Assembly (NCBI GenBank): GCA_903916205.1
Contig: CAIWVX010000361.1
Coordinates: 1 to 6,474, forward strand
Reading direction: 5' to 3'
Source: an uncultured beta proteobacterium
Lineage (GTDB): Bacteria > Pseudomonadota > Gammaproteobacteria > Burkholderiales > Rhodocyclaceae
Length of the DNA: 6,474 nucleotides
This document shows, in pieces, positions 1 through 6,459 of this stretch. The notes below the pieces were generated by a model that was not told the DNA's origin, made no database searches, and was given only the letters and a program-made list of their open reading frames with translations. Each line of letters begins with the position of its first letter. Within the stretch, counting starts at the first letter, position 1. A program made the translations under genes and the position numbers.

Positions 1-1740
1 GTCCAACCGCAATCGGAAACCGTATGGCGTCAGGCAAATAAGTACAAGGTTCCGCGACTTGCGTTCGTTAACAAAATGGACCGTCAAGGAGCCAACTTTT
101 TCAAAGTGGTTGACCAAATGGCCAATCGCCTCAAGGGTAATCCGGTGCCGATCGTTATTCCGATTGGCAAGGAAGATTATTTTGAAGGCGTCATTGATCT
201 CGTCAAGATGAAGGCGATCTACTGGGACGAAGCGTCCCAGGGCATGAAGTTCGACTATCGCGAAATTCCCGCTGAGTTGCTGGCGCAAGCCGAAGAATGG
301 CGCGGCAAGATGGTTGAAGTTGCGGCTGAGTCGTCTGAAGAGATGATGAATCAGTACCTTGAAACGGGTGAGTTGAGTGAGGCTCAAATCATCAAAGGTT
401 TGCGAGATCGTACAATCGCTTGCGAAATTCAGCCTATGCTTTGTGGCACGGCGTTCAAGAACAAGGGCGTTCAGCGGATGCTTGATGCGGTGATTGATCT
501 GTTACCGTCGCCGGTTGATATTCCTCCGGTGGATGGGGAGAATGAAAAGGGCGAGCCTGATACGCGTATGGCAGATGATGGGGCTAAGTTTTCGGCTCTG
601 GCGTTTAAGCTGATGACTGATCCGTACGTGGGGCAGCTAACCTTTATTCGCGTTTACTCTGGGGTGCTGAAATCTGGCGACACGATTTACAATCCGATAA
701 AGGGTCGTAAAGAGCGTATTGGTCGAGTGTTACAGATGCACGCCAATAATCGCGTAGAAATCAAAGAAGTTTTGGCGGGTGATATCGCGGCTTGTGTCGG
801 TCTGAAAGAAGTGACGACCGGTGAAACGTTGTGTGATCCGTCTGCTGTGATCACGCTTGAGCGGATGATTTTCCCTGAGCCGGTTATCCATATTGCAGTC
901 GAGCCAAAAACCAAGGCAGACCAAGAAAAAATGGGTCTGGCACTCAGTCGTTTGGCAAATGAAGATCCGTCTTTCCGGGTGCGCACCGATGAAGAAACCG
1001 GGCAGACAATTATTTCTGGTATGGGTGAGCTTCACCTTGAAATTATTGTTGACCGAATGAAGCGTGAATTTGGTGTCGAAGCCAATGTTGGTGCGCCACA
1101 AGTGGCTTACCGGGAATGCATTAAGAAGTCTGTTGAGCAAGAAGGTAAGTTTGTTAAGCAGTCTGGTGGTCGCGGCCAGTTCGGTCACGTTTGGCTCAAA
1201 ATTGAACCCAATGAGGCCGGCAAAGGTTATGAGTTCGTCGATGCCGTTAAAGGCGGTTCGGTGCCGCGTGAATACATCCCGGCGGTCGACAAGGGACTAC
1301 AGGACTGTGTCAAGAGTGGTGTTCTTGCCGGTTTCCCAGTGGTCGATGTGAAATTTACCCTGTTCGATGGTTCGTACCACGATGTGGATTCGAATGAAAA
1401 CGCTTTCCGCATGGCGGCTTCGATGGCGTACAAGGAAGGTTTGCGCAAAGCTCAGCCAACGCTTCTGGAACCGATGATGTCGGTTGAAGTTGAGACCCCG
1501 GAAGAGTACATGGGCAACATCATGGGTGACCTGTCTGGACGTCGTGGCATGGTGCAGGGCATGGAAGATCTGCCCGGCGGCATCAAAGCCATTAAAGCGG
1601 AAGTGCCGTTGGCCGAAATGTTTGGTTATTCGACCACGGTTCGGTCACTTTCTCAGGGGCGTGCCACCTATTCAATGGAATTCAAACACTATGTCGAAGC
1701 GCCGAAAAACGTCGCGGAGGCTGTGATTAACAAGAAGTAA
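1..1740 (+). CDS. fusA: Elongation factor G, 5'-truncated by window edge
   Basis: Translational GTPase EF-G, which moves tRNAs and mRNA through the ribosome after peptide bond formation and, with RRF, helps split post-termination ribosomes; cytosolic. The frame is open from base 1, and 579 residues are visible to the TAA. Full-length EF-G is about 700 residues, so roughly 120 N-terminal residues (P-loop, switch I, switch II) lie upstream. The visible part opens with [19 protein letters not shown], then the guanine-specificity motif NKMD at visible residues 24-27 and the G5-type motif TAF near 149-151. Domain II follows ([16 protein letters not shown]), then domain III ([10 protein letters not shown]). 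Domain IV has a tip loop [11 protein letters not shown] near 459-469, and domain V contains MGDLSGRRG. There is no internal stop or frameshift. The internal ATG at 76 lies inside the G4 motif and is not the start. Identification is very secure. tuf follows after 24 bases, the standard str-operon order. Confidence 0.98.
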   Translation, partial: VQPQSETVWRQANKYKVPRLAFVNKMDRQGANFFKVVDQMANRLKGNPVPIVIPIGKEDYFEGVIDLVKMKAIYWDEASQGMKFDYREIPAELLAQAEEWRGKMVEVAAESSEEMMNQYLETGELSEAQIIKGLRDRTIACEIQPMLCGTAFKNKGVQRMLDAVIDLLPSPVDIPPVDGENEKGEPDTRMADDGAKFSALAFKLMTDPYVGQLTFIRVYSGVLKSGDTIYNPIKGRKERIGRVLQMHANNRVEIKEVLAGDIAACVGLKEVTTGETLCDPSAVITLERMIFPEPVIHIAVEPKTKADQEKMGLALSRLANEDPSFRVRTDEETGQTIISGMGELHLEIIVDRMKREFGVEANVGAPQVAYRECIKKSVEQEGKFVKQSGGRGQFGHVWLKIEPNEAGKGYEFVDAVKGGSVPREYIPAVDKGLQDCVKSGVLAGFPVVDVKFTLFDGSYHDVDSNENAFRMAASMAYKEGLRKAQPTLLEPMMSVEVETPEEYMGNIMGDLSGRRGMVQGMEDLPGGIKAIKAEVPLAEMFGYSTTVRSLSQGRATYSMEFKHYVEAPKNVAEAVINKK

Positions 1741-1750
1741 TTTAGGTTAT

Positions 1751-1758
1751 TGAGGAAG
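1751..1758 (+). promoter_or_regulatory. Ribosome binding site of tuf
   Basis: TGAGGAAG, with a GAGGA core at 1752-1756, lies eight bases before the tuf ATG in the 24-base fusA-tuf gap. It is a strong Shine-Dalgarno match at good spacing, as expected for one of the most highly expressed proteins. No terminator-like hairpin is visible in this gap, so fusA and tuf are probably co-transcribed. Confidence 0.75.
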
Positions 1759-1764
1759 CTCTAA

Positions 1765-2955
1765 ATGGCTAAGGCAAAATTTGAACGTACGAAGCCGCAC
1801 GTAAATGTCGGCACGATTGGTCACGTTGATCACGGCAAGACCACATTGACGGCGGCGATCACGACGATCTTGTCGAAGAAATTTGGTGGAGAGGCGAAAG
1901 CTTACGACCAAATTGATGCGGCACCGGAAGAAAAAGCACGCGGCATTACCATCAATACGGCACACGTTGAATACGAAACGGCTAACCGTCACTATGCACA
2001 CGTAGATTGCCCAGGTCACGCTGACTACATCAAAAACATGATTACTGGTGCCGCCCAAATGGACGGGGCTATTCTGGTGTGTTCAGCGGCTGACGGCCCG
2101 ATGCCACAGACCCGCGAGCACATCCTGTTGGCGCGTCAGGTTGGAGTGCCCTACATCATCGTCTTCCTCAACAAATGCGACATGGTCGATGATGAAGAAT
2201 TGCTCGAACTCGTTGAGATGGAAGTTCGCGAATTGCTCTCCAAATACGACTTCCCGGGTGACGACATTCCGATCATTAAGGGGTCTGCACTCAAAGCGTT
2301 GGAAGGCGATACCAGCGAAATCGGCGAAGGGGCCATCATGGCACTGGCGGCGGCGCTTGACAGCTACATCCCGACACCACAGCGCGTCGTAGATAAACCT
2401 TTCCTACTGCCGATTGAAGACGTCTTCTCCATTTCAGGTCGTGGCACTGTGGTGACCGGTCGTGTTGAGCGTGGCGTGGTTAAAGTGGGCGAAGAAATCG
2501 AAATTGTAGGCATTAAGCCGACCGTCAAGACTATTTGTACTGGCGTTGAAATGTTCCGCAAACTGCTTGATCAAGGCCAAGCTGGCGACAACGTTGGCGT
2601 GCTGTTGCGCGGCACCAAGCGAGAAGATGTCGAACGCGGCCAGGTTCTGGCTAAGCCCGGTTCAATCAATCCGCACACCCACTTTACTGGCGAGGTGTAT
2701 GTTCTGTCGAAGGATGAAGGCGGACGTCACACCCCGTTCTTCAATAATTACCGTCCGCAGTTCTACTTCCGCACGACGGACGTAACGGGCGCTATTTCGC
2801 TACCGGAAGGCGTTGAAATGGTCATGCCGGGGGATAACATCCAGATGACGGTCAAACTGATCAACCCGATTGCCATGGAAGAAGGTTTGCGTTTCGCCAT
2901 TCGTGAAGGCGGTCGTACCGTCGGCGCCGGCGTTGTCGCAAAAATTATCGAGTAA
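1765..2955 (+). CDS. tuf: Elongation factor Tu
   Basis: GTPase that carries aminoacyl-tRNA to the ribosomal A site. The 396 residues are full length for the family. All GTPase motifs are present: P-loop GHVDHGKT at 19-26, switch I GITINT at 60-65, DCPGH at 81-85 with the catalytic histidine at 85, NKCD at 136-139, and SAL at 174-176. Domain II begins around residue 210 ([21 protein letters not shown]) and domain III near 300, ending in [14 protein letters not shown]. The start at 1765 is supported by the canonical [20 protein letters not shown] terminus and the ribosome binding site just upstream. It sits between fusA and rpsJ, which is the tufA position. Many proteobacteria carry a second, nearly identical copy elsewhere, but that cannot be judged here. 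No substitution is visible in the GTP-binding motifs or in the C-terminal GRTVGAGVV segment. Confidence 0.99.
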   Translation: MAKAKFERTKPHVNVGTIGHVDHGKTTLTAAITTILSKKFGGEAKAYDQIDAAPEEKARGITINTAHVEYETANRHYAHVDCPGHADYIKNMITGAAQMDGAILVCSAADGPMPQTREHILLARQVGVPYIIVFLNKCDMVDDEELLELVEMEVRELLSKYDFPGDDIPIIKGSALKALEGDTSEIGEGAIMALAAALDSYIPTPQRVVDKPFLLPIEDVFSISGRGTVVTGRVERGVVKVGEEIEIVGIKPTVKTICTGVEMFRKLLDQGQAGDNVGVLLRGTKREDVERGQVLAKPGSINPHTHFTGEVYVLSKDEGGRHTPFFNNYRPQFYFRTTDVTGAISLPEGVEMVMPGDNIQMTVKLINPIAMEEGLRFAIREGGRTVGAGVVAKIIE

Positions 2956-2966
2956 TTATCAACTTA

Positions 2967-2990
2967 GAGGCAGGGCCTTTGTCTTGCCTC
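2967..2990 (+). promoter_or_regulatory. RNA hairpin in the tuf-rpsJ gap
   Basis: The arms GAGGCAGGGC (2967-2976) and GTCTTGCCTC (2981-2990) pair over 10 bp, eight Watson-Crick and two G-U, around the tetraloop CTTT. It occupies nearly half of the 54-base gap. The downstream sequence (ATCGCTCTTTGG) has no proper U tract, so it does not look like an efficient intrinsic terminator. It could be a weak attenuator, an RNase processing site separating the tuf and rpsJ messages, or a mRNA-stabilising 3' structure. The pairing is seen directly; the function is inference. Confidence 0.5.
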
Positions 2991-3009
2991 ATCGCTCTTT
3001 GGAAAACAC

Positions 3010-3321
3010 ATGCAAAACCAAAAAATTCGTATCCGCCTGAAAGCCTTTGATTACCGTTTGATTGATCAGTCGGCGCAGGAAATTGTTGAAACTGCAAAGC
3101 GTACCGGTGCCGTGGTTCGTGGCCCCGTTCCTTTGCCAACTCGGATTCAGCGTTTTGACGTTCTACGTTCACCGCACGTCAATAAGACTTCACGAGACCA
3201 ATTTGAGATTCGCACACATCTGCGTTTGATGGATATCATTGATCCGACTGACAAAACAGTTGATGCGCTGATGAAGCTTGATTTGCCAGCCGGTGTCGAC
3301 GTCGAAATTAAGTTGCAGTAA
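3010..3321 (+). CDS. rpsJ: 30S ribosomal protein S10 (NusE)
   Basis: Small protein of the 30S head. It also acts as NusE, the antitermination partner of NusB and a contact of NusG that links transcription to translation. The 103 residues are the family's usual length. The N-terminus [19 protein letters not shown], the [22 protein letters not shown] stretch containing the long loop, and the C-terminal [13 protein letters not shown] are near consensus for betaproteobacteria. Val57, the loop position associated in E. coli with altered tigecycline susceptibility, is the usual residue. The ribosome binding site is weak (only GGA at 3001-3003 ahead of AAAACAC), in contrast with the strong sites elsewhere in the cluster. 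The gene follows tuf by 54 bases and is separated from rplC by 109, so it may be transcribed mainly as the tail of the str operon. Confidence 0.98.
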   Translation: MQNQKIRIRLKAFDYRLIDQSAQEIVETAKRTGAVVRGPVPLPTRIQRFDVLRSPHVNKTSRDQFEIRTHLRLMDIIDPTDKTVDALMKLDLPAGVDVEIKLQ

Positions 3322-3350
3322 AAGTGTTTTTGCGGCTATAATCGCCGCCT
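3313..3350 (+). promoter_or_regulatory. Candidate sigma70-type promoter upstream of rplC
   Basis: A perfect -10 hexamer TATAAT lies at 3337-3342. A partial -35, TTGCAG (3313-3318, matching TTGACA at its first three bases), is 18 bases upstream, inside the last codons of rpsJ. The bases after the -10, CGCCGCC (3343-3349), form a strongly G+C-rich discriminator. This feature is known from promoters of rRNA and ribosomal protein genes that are under stringent (ppGpp/DksA) control. Transcription would start near 3349-3351. The -10 and discriminator are clear and the -35 is mediocre. Promoter activity and stringent control are inferred. Confidence 0.6.
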
Positions 3351-3356
3351 TTCGTT

Positions 3357-3381
3357 GGATAGCGGTTTCGCTATCCTTTTT
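3357..3381 (+). terminator. Intrinsic-terminator-like hairpin between rpsJ and rplC
   Basis: The perfect 8-bp stem GGATAGCG (3357-3364) with CGCTATCC (3369-3376), loop GTTT, is followed directly by five T residues (3377-3381). This is the canonical layout of a Rho-independent terminator. It lies 35 bases after the rpsJ stop and only about 7 bases after the predicted start of the candidate rplC promoter. It could end the str-rpsJ message, act as an attenuator for the rplC operon, or cap the rplC message with a stabilising 5' hairpin. Stem and U tract are seen directly; termination efficiency is unknown. Confidence 0.65.
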
Positions 3382-3396
3382 GACTTGTTGCGCTCG

Positions 3397-3414
3397 CCAG
3401 CCAATCGTAGCTGG
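3397..3414 (+). promoter_or_regulatory. Small hairpin beside the rplC ribosome binding site
   Basis: CCAGC (3397-3401) can pair with GCTGG (3410-3414), a 5-bp stem with an 8-base loop. It ends three bases before the GAGGAG Shine-Dalgarno core at 3418-3423. The stem is short and could arise by chance. Its position could influence ribosome access to rplC, and it shares bases with a possible alternative pairing to the terminator arm. Confidence 0.3.
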
Positions 3415-3430
3415 ATAGAGGAGAATAATC

Positions 3431-4075
3431 ATGAGTCTAGGCCTTGTTGGGCGTAAGGTCGGCATGACGCGTATTTTTACCGATGACGGTGTCTCCGTTC
3501 CGGTAACCGTGCTTGATGTGTCGGACAATCGTATCGCTCAGATCAAAACGCCTGAAAACGATGGCTATGCTGCCATTCAAGTGGCATTTGGCAAGCGTCG
3601 CCCCTCTCGTGTGACCCAGTCTTTGGCGGGTCATCTTGCCAAAGCAGGCGTTGAGGCGGGTAAGGTTTTAAAAGAGTTCACCGTTACCGCGGAAGACTTG
3701 TCTGCACTTAAAACGGGTGATCAGATCAGTGTTTCTATTTTTGCTGTCGGCCAGAAGGTTGATGTTACTGGGCGTACGATTGGTAAAGGTTTTGCTGGCG
3801 CTATCAAGCGTCACCACTTTAAGTCACAACGTGCTTCGCACGGCAACTCCGTGTCGCATAACGCGCCGGGTTCCATTGGTATGAACCAAGATCCGGGTCG
3901 AGTTTTTCCTGGAAAGCGGATGTCAGGCCATTTGGGCGACGCGAAGCGTACGCAGCAAAACCTTGAGGTCGTTCGTGTGGATGTTGAACGTCAGCTGTTG
4001 TTGGTTAAGGGCGCGGTACCCGGCTGTAAAGGCTCGGATCTGATTGTGCGTCCTGCAATCAAGGCGGGAGCATAA
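3431..4075 (+). CDS. rplC: 50S ribosomal protein L3
   Basis: Early-assembling 50S protein whose central loop reaches toward the peptidyl-transferase centre. The 214 residues are near the E. coli length (209). The [20 protein letters not shown] start, [13 protein letters not shown] near 119-130, [14 protein letters not shown] at 138-150, [13 protein letters not shown] and [17 protein letters not shown] are typical. Gln153 aligns with E. coli Gln150, the residue methylated by PrmB, and is kept; the Gln two residues before it in E. coli is Met151 here. The start has a strong Shine-Dalgarno sequence (AGAGGAG, 3417-3423, seven bases before ATG). It is the first gene of the tightly packed block that runs to the window end, and the stop TAA directly abuts the rplD ATG. 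It is likely expressed from the candidate promoter in the upstream gap. Confidence 0.98.
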   Translation: MSLGLVGRKVGMTRIFTDDGVSVPVTVLDVSDNRIAQIKTPENDGYAAIQVAFGKRRPSRVTQSLAGHLAKAGVEAGKVLKEFTVTAEDLSALKTGDQISVSIFAVGQKVDVTGRTIGKGFAGAIKRHHFKSQRASHGNSVSHNAPGSIGMNQDPGRVFPGKRMSGHLGDAKRTQQNLEVVRVDVERQLLLVKGAVPGCKGSDLIVRPAIKAGA

Positions 4076-4696
4076 ATGGAACTTAAACTGATTAACGAAC
4101 AAGGTCAGGAAGCTAGCCGTTTGCAAGCTTCTGATGTGCTGTTCGCTCGTGAATACAATGAATCTCTGATTCATCAGGTGGTCGTGGCTTATCAGGCGAA
4201 CGCCCGTAGCGGAAATCGTGCCCAGAAGGATCGTGAGCAAGTTAAGCACTCGACCGCTAAGCCGTTTCGCCAAAAGGGTACGGGCCGCGCTCGTGCGGGT
4301 ATGACTTCCTCGCCGTTGTGGCGTGGTGGTGGTCGCATTTTTCCGAACTCCCCTGATGAAAACTTCAGCCAGAAGTTGAACAAGAAAATGTATCGCGCCG
4401 GCATGGCGTCGATTTTTTCTCAACTCGTTCGTGAAGATCGTTTGGCTATTGTGGATACTTTTGCGGTTGATGCGCCTAAGACAAAGCTTTTTGCGCAGAA
4501 AATCAAGGGCATGGGTTATGGCTCGGTGCTGGTGATTATCGATAGTCTCGATGAAAACGTGTTTCTGGCTTCGCGCAACCTGCCTAACGTGCTGGTGCTT
4601 GAAGTCAACGAAGCCGATCCGGTGTCGCTGATTCGCTTCCCGAAGGTGCTGATGACCAAAGGCGCCCTCGCCAAGTTTGAGGAGATTCTAGGATGA
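4076..4696 (+). CDS. rplD: 50S ribosomal protein L4
   Basis: 50S protein whose extended loop lines the narrow part of the peptide exit tunnel. In E. coli it also represses its own S10 operon by acting on the leader RNA. The 206 residues are near the usual length (E. coli 201). The tunnel loop [11 protein letters not shown] at 65-75 is intact, including Lys67, which aligns with E. coli Lys63, a site of macrolide-resistance changes. The [15 protein letters not shown] stretch follows near 79-93. The start is certain: the N-terminus [21 protein letters not shown] fits the family, and a GGCGGGAG site lies upstream inside the end of rplC. There is no gap after the rplC stop, and the 3' end overlaps rplW in an ATGA junction, indicating translational coupling on both sides. 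Whether this L4 autoregulates cannot be seen here, although a leader-like region lies upstream of rplC. Confidence 0.98.
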   Translation: MELKLINEQGQEASRLQASDVLFAREYNESLIHQVVVAYQANARSGNRAQKDREQVKHSTAKPFRQKGTGRARAGMTSSPLWRGGGRIFPNSPDENFSQKLNKKMYRAGMASIFSQLVREDRLAIVDTFAVDAPKTKLFAQKIKGMGYGSVLVIIDSLDENVFLASRNLPNVLVLEVNEADPVSLIRFPKVLMTKGALAKFEEILG

Positions 4697-4995
4697 GCCA
4701 ACAACGTTTGATGCAAGTGTTGCTTGCACCACAGATCTCCGAAAAGGCGACCTATGTGGCCGACAAGCATGAGCAGGTGATATTTCGTGTCGCTTCCGAT
4801 GCGACAAAGCCAGAAGTTAAAGCCGCTGTCGAACTTCTCTTTAAGGTTTCTGTTGAAGCGGTGCAGATCGCTGTGGTCAAGGGCAAGAAAAAGAAGTTTG
4901 GCCGTTTTATGGGTGCTCGCAAAAACTGGAAAAAAGCTTACGTTAGCCTCAAGCCTGGTCAGGAAATCAACTTCGTCGATGGGGGGGCTGCTTAA
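4693..4995 (+). CDS. rplW: 50S ribosomal protein L23
   Basis: Protein at the mouth of the exit tunnel, where it docks trigger factor and signal recognition particle. The 100 residues match E. coli. [16 protein letters not shown] at 5-20 contains Glu17, aligning with E. coli Glu18 of the trigger-factor contact. The basic stretch [23 protein letters not shown] at 62-84 is the rRNA-binding extension. The start overlaps the rplD TGA in ATGA, and GAGGAG at 4679-4684, inside rplD, is the Shine-Dalgarno sequence, eight bases away. The gene ends in an uninterrupted run of seven G residues (4981-4987) encoding Gly-Gly and the first base of Ala. That run also appears to serve as the ribosome binding site for rplB, and the stop and next start overlap by one base (TAATG). 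Confidence 0.98.
   Translation: MSQQRLMQVLLAPQISEKATYVADKHEQVIFRVASDATKPEVKAAVELLFKVSVEAVQIAVVKGKKKKFGRFMGARKNWKKAYVSLKPGQEINFVDGGAA
4981..4987 (+). promoter_or_regulatory. Poly-G tract acting as rplB ribosome binding site
   Basis: A run of seven G residues lies seven bases before the rplB ATG, where the Shine-Dalgarno sequence should be; no GGAG-type site is present nearby. It can pair only imperfectly with the CCUCC of 16S rRNA. Together with the TAATG overlap, this suggests that rplB translation depends partly on termination-reinitiation from rplW. Confidence 0.5.
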
Positions 4996-5822
4996 TGGCA
5001 CTCGTCAAAGTCAAACCAACATCGCCGGGTCGTCGTGCGGTCGTTAAGGTTGTTAATTCGTTCTTACACAAAGGCGCTCCTTTCGCGGGTCTCGTTGAGT
5101 CCCAGTCGAAAAAAGCCGGTCGCAATAACAACGGACATATCACAACGCGCCATCAAGGCGGCGGACACAAGCAGCATTATCGTCTGGTCGATTTCAAACG
5201 CAACAAGGATGGCATTCCGGCCAAAGTAGAGCGTCTTGAATACGATCCGAATCGTAGCGCCAATATCGCCTTGTTGCTTTATGCGGACGGCGAACGTCGT
5301 TACGTGATTGCGCATAAGGGTATGGCTATCGGCCAGCAGGTTCTCAGCGGTTCGGAAGCTCCGATCAAATCGGGCAATGCTCTGCCTATTCGCAATATAC
5401 CCGTGGGTACTACACTTCATTGCATCGAAATGATCCCTGGAAAAGGTGCGCAGTTAGCTCGTTCGGCAGGTGCGTCGGCCCAGTTGCTGGCGCGTGAAGG
5501 GGTTTATGCTCAGCTTCGTTTGCGTTCTGGAGAAATTCGTCGGGTGCACGTTGAGTGTCGTGCAACAATCGGTGAAGTCGGCAACGAAGAACATAGTTTG
5601 CGTTCGATCGGCAAAGCGGGTGCAAATCGTTGGCGCGGTATTCGTCCCACTGTTCGTGGCGTGGTTATGAATCCTTGTGATCACCCGCACGGTGGCGGTG
5701 AAGGTAAAACTGCGGCAGGTATGCACCCGGTCAGCCCGTGGGGTATTAAGACCAAGGGTTATCGTACTCGCAGCAACAAGCGCACGACTTCGATGATTGT
5801 GCAGCGCCGTCACAAACGCTAA
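4995..5822 (+). CDS. rplB: 50S ribosomal protein L2
   Basis: One of the most conserved ribosomal proteins, needed for subunit association and for peptidyl-transferase assembly. The 275 residues compare with 273 in E. coli. The N-terminus [19 protein letters not shown], the [22 protein letters not shown] block at 42-63, the RNA-binding OB and SH3-like regions, and [10 protein letters not shown] at 229-238 with His230 (aligned with E. coli His229) are all present. The end, [21 protein letters not shown], is typical. One oddity is that the residue before DHPHGGG is Cys228, where Val is usual. The loop after GGGEGK ([12 protein letters not shown]) is of beta-type sequence. The ATG overlaps the rplW stop by one base, consistent with coupled translation; rpsS follows after 12 bases. 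Confidence 0.98.
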   Translation: MALVKVKPTSPGRRAVVKVVNSFLHKGAPFAGLVESQSKKAGRNNNGHITTRHQGGGHKQHYRLVDFKRNKDGIPAKVERLEYDPNRSANIALLLYADGERRYVIAHKGMAIGQQVLSGSEAPIKSGNALPIRNIPVGTTLHCIEMIPGKGAQLARSAGASAQLLAREGVYAQLRLRSGEIRRVHVECRATIGEVGNEEHSLRSIGKAGANRWRGIRPTVRGVVMNPCDHPHGGGEGKTAAGMHPVSPWGIKTKGYRTRSNKRTTSMIVQRRHKR

Positions 5823-5834
5823 GGGATAGAGAAT

Positions 5835-6110
5835 ATGGGACGTTCCATTAAAAAGGGGCCGTTTGTTGATGCCCACCTGATCAAAAAAATTGAGACGGTT
5901 CGTTCGACAAGTGACAAACGCCCGATTAAGACGTGGTCGCGCCGTTCGACGGTACTGCCAGATTTCGTTGGTTTGACCATCGCTGTACATAATGGTAAGC
6001 AGCACATCCCGGTGTACGTCACCGAAAATATGGTCGGCCACAAGCTCGGCGAGTTTTCCTTGACGCGCACTTTCAAGGGTCACACCGCCGGCAAGAAGGC
6101 GAAGAAGTAA
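5835..6110 (+). CDS. rpsS: 30S ribosomal protein S19
   Basis: 30S head protein that pairs with S13 and contacts A-site tRNA and the intersubunit bridge. The 91 residues are one fewer than E. coli. [43 protein letters not shown] at 32-54, and [25 protein letters not shown] at 59-83 are nearly consensus, and the tail is basic (AGKKAKK). The start is supported by AAGGGA at 5821-5826, which overlaps the rplB stop and lies eight bases from ATG. A run of seven A residues at 5883-5889 covers two Lys codons and part of an Ile codon; it fits the normal protein sequence and needs no special explanation. The stop TAA is followed at once by the rplV ribosome binding site. Confidence 0.98.
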   Translation: MGRSIKKGPFVDAHLIKKIETVRSTSDKRPIKTWSRRSTVLPDFVGLTIAVHNGKQHIPVYVTENMVGHKLGEFSLTRTFKGHTAGKKAKK

Positions 6111-6114
6111 AGGA
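6109..6114 (+). promoter_or_regulatory. Ribosome binding site deciding the rplV start
   Basis: AAAGGA overlaps the rpsS stop codon. Two in-frame ATGs follow, at 6115 and 6121. The site directly abuts the first, leaving no spacing, while the second is six bases away, the normal distance. This favours initiation at 6121. Confidence 0.7.
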
Positions 6115-6120
6115 ATGGAT

Positions 6121-6450
6121 ATGGAAACTCGTGCTATTTTGCGCGGCGTTCGGCTGTCAGACCAGAAGGGTCGCTTGGTAGCTGACCAGATTCGCGGTTT
6201 GCCGGTAGATAAGGCGCTTAGCATCCTGAAGTTCAGCCCGAAAAAAGGCGCTGAAATTATCAAAAAGGTGCTTGAGTCGGCGATTGCCAATGCTGAACAT
6301 AACAATGGGGCCGATATTGACGAATTGAAGGTGAAAACCATCTACGTTGAAAAAGGTATGGTGCTTAAGCGTTTTACAGCACGCGCCAAGGGACGTGGCA
6401 ATCGGATCGTCAAGCCGACCTGTCATATTTTCCTGACTGTCGGAAACTAA
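6121..6450 (+). CDS. rplV: 50S ribosomal protein L22
   Basis: 50S protein with a long beta-hairpin that lines the exit tunnel opposite L4. Starting at 6121 it has 109 residues, close to the E. coli length of 110, and begins [13 protein letters not shown], aligning with the family's usual MET start. The upstream in-frame ATG at 6115 would add Met-Asp but has no room for a Shine-Dalgarno spacing, so it is disfavoured. Family segments include [12 protein letters not shown] at 15-26, [20 protein letters not shown] at 48-67 and [14 protein letters not shown] at 83-96. The tunnel-loop tip, Leu82-Lys83-Arg84, corresponds to Met82-Lys83-Arg84 of E. coli, whose deletion gives erythromycin resistance; no deletion is present here. 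rpsC follows after nine bases, in the same transcript. Confidence 0.95.
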   Translation: METRAILRGVRLSDQKGRLVADQIRGLPVDKALSILKFSPKKGAEIIKKVLESAIANAEHNNGADIDELKVKTIYVEKGMVLKRFTARAKGRGNRIVKPTCHIFLTVGN

Positions 6451-6459
6451 GGAAGAATA

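Noticed and set aside
687..1188. Two overlapping antisense open frames opposite fusA (99 and 152 codons)
   Set aside because: They overlap each other and the intact EF-G domains II-IV, and their translations show no family features.
3332..3348. Inverted repeat GCGGC / GCCGC flanking the TATAAT, considered as a terminator or operator
   Set aside because: The stem is only 5 bp and the bases after it (CTTTCG) are not a U tract. The right arm is better explained as a G+C-rich discriminator, and a true terminator-like hairpin lies just downstream.
3383..3430. Possible leader peptide in the rpsJ-rplC gap
   Set aside because: No ATG or GTG start with a Shine-Dalgarno and in-frame stop is present in this stretch; the only strong Shine-Dalgarno belongs to rplC.
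4787..5047. Forward open frame of 86 codons overlapping rplW and rplB
   Set aside because: It is out of frame with both L23 and L2, has no supporting ribosome binding site of its own, and its translation resembles no protein I know.
5883..5889. Seven-A run in rpsS as a possible slippery site
   Set aside because: It encodes the conserved Lys-Lys-Ile of S19 in frame, the full-length protein is made without slipping, and no recoding context is evident.
5454..6341. Antisense open frame of 295 codons spanning rplB, rpsS and rplV
   Set aside because: It lies wholly opposite three unmistakable ribosomal protein genes and crosses both gene boundaries. Its translation has no recognisable domain, and long antisense frames arise easily from biased codon use in highly expressed genes.
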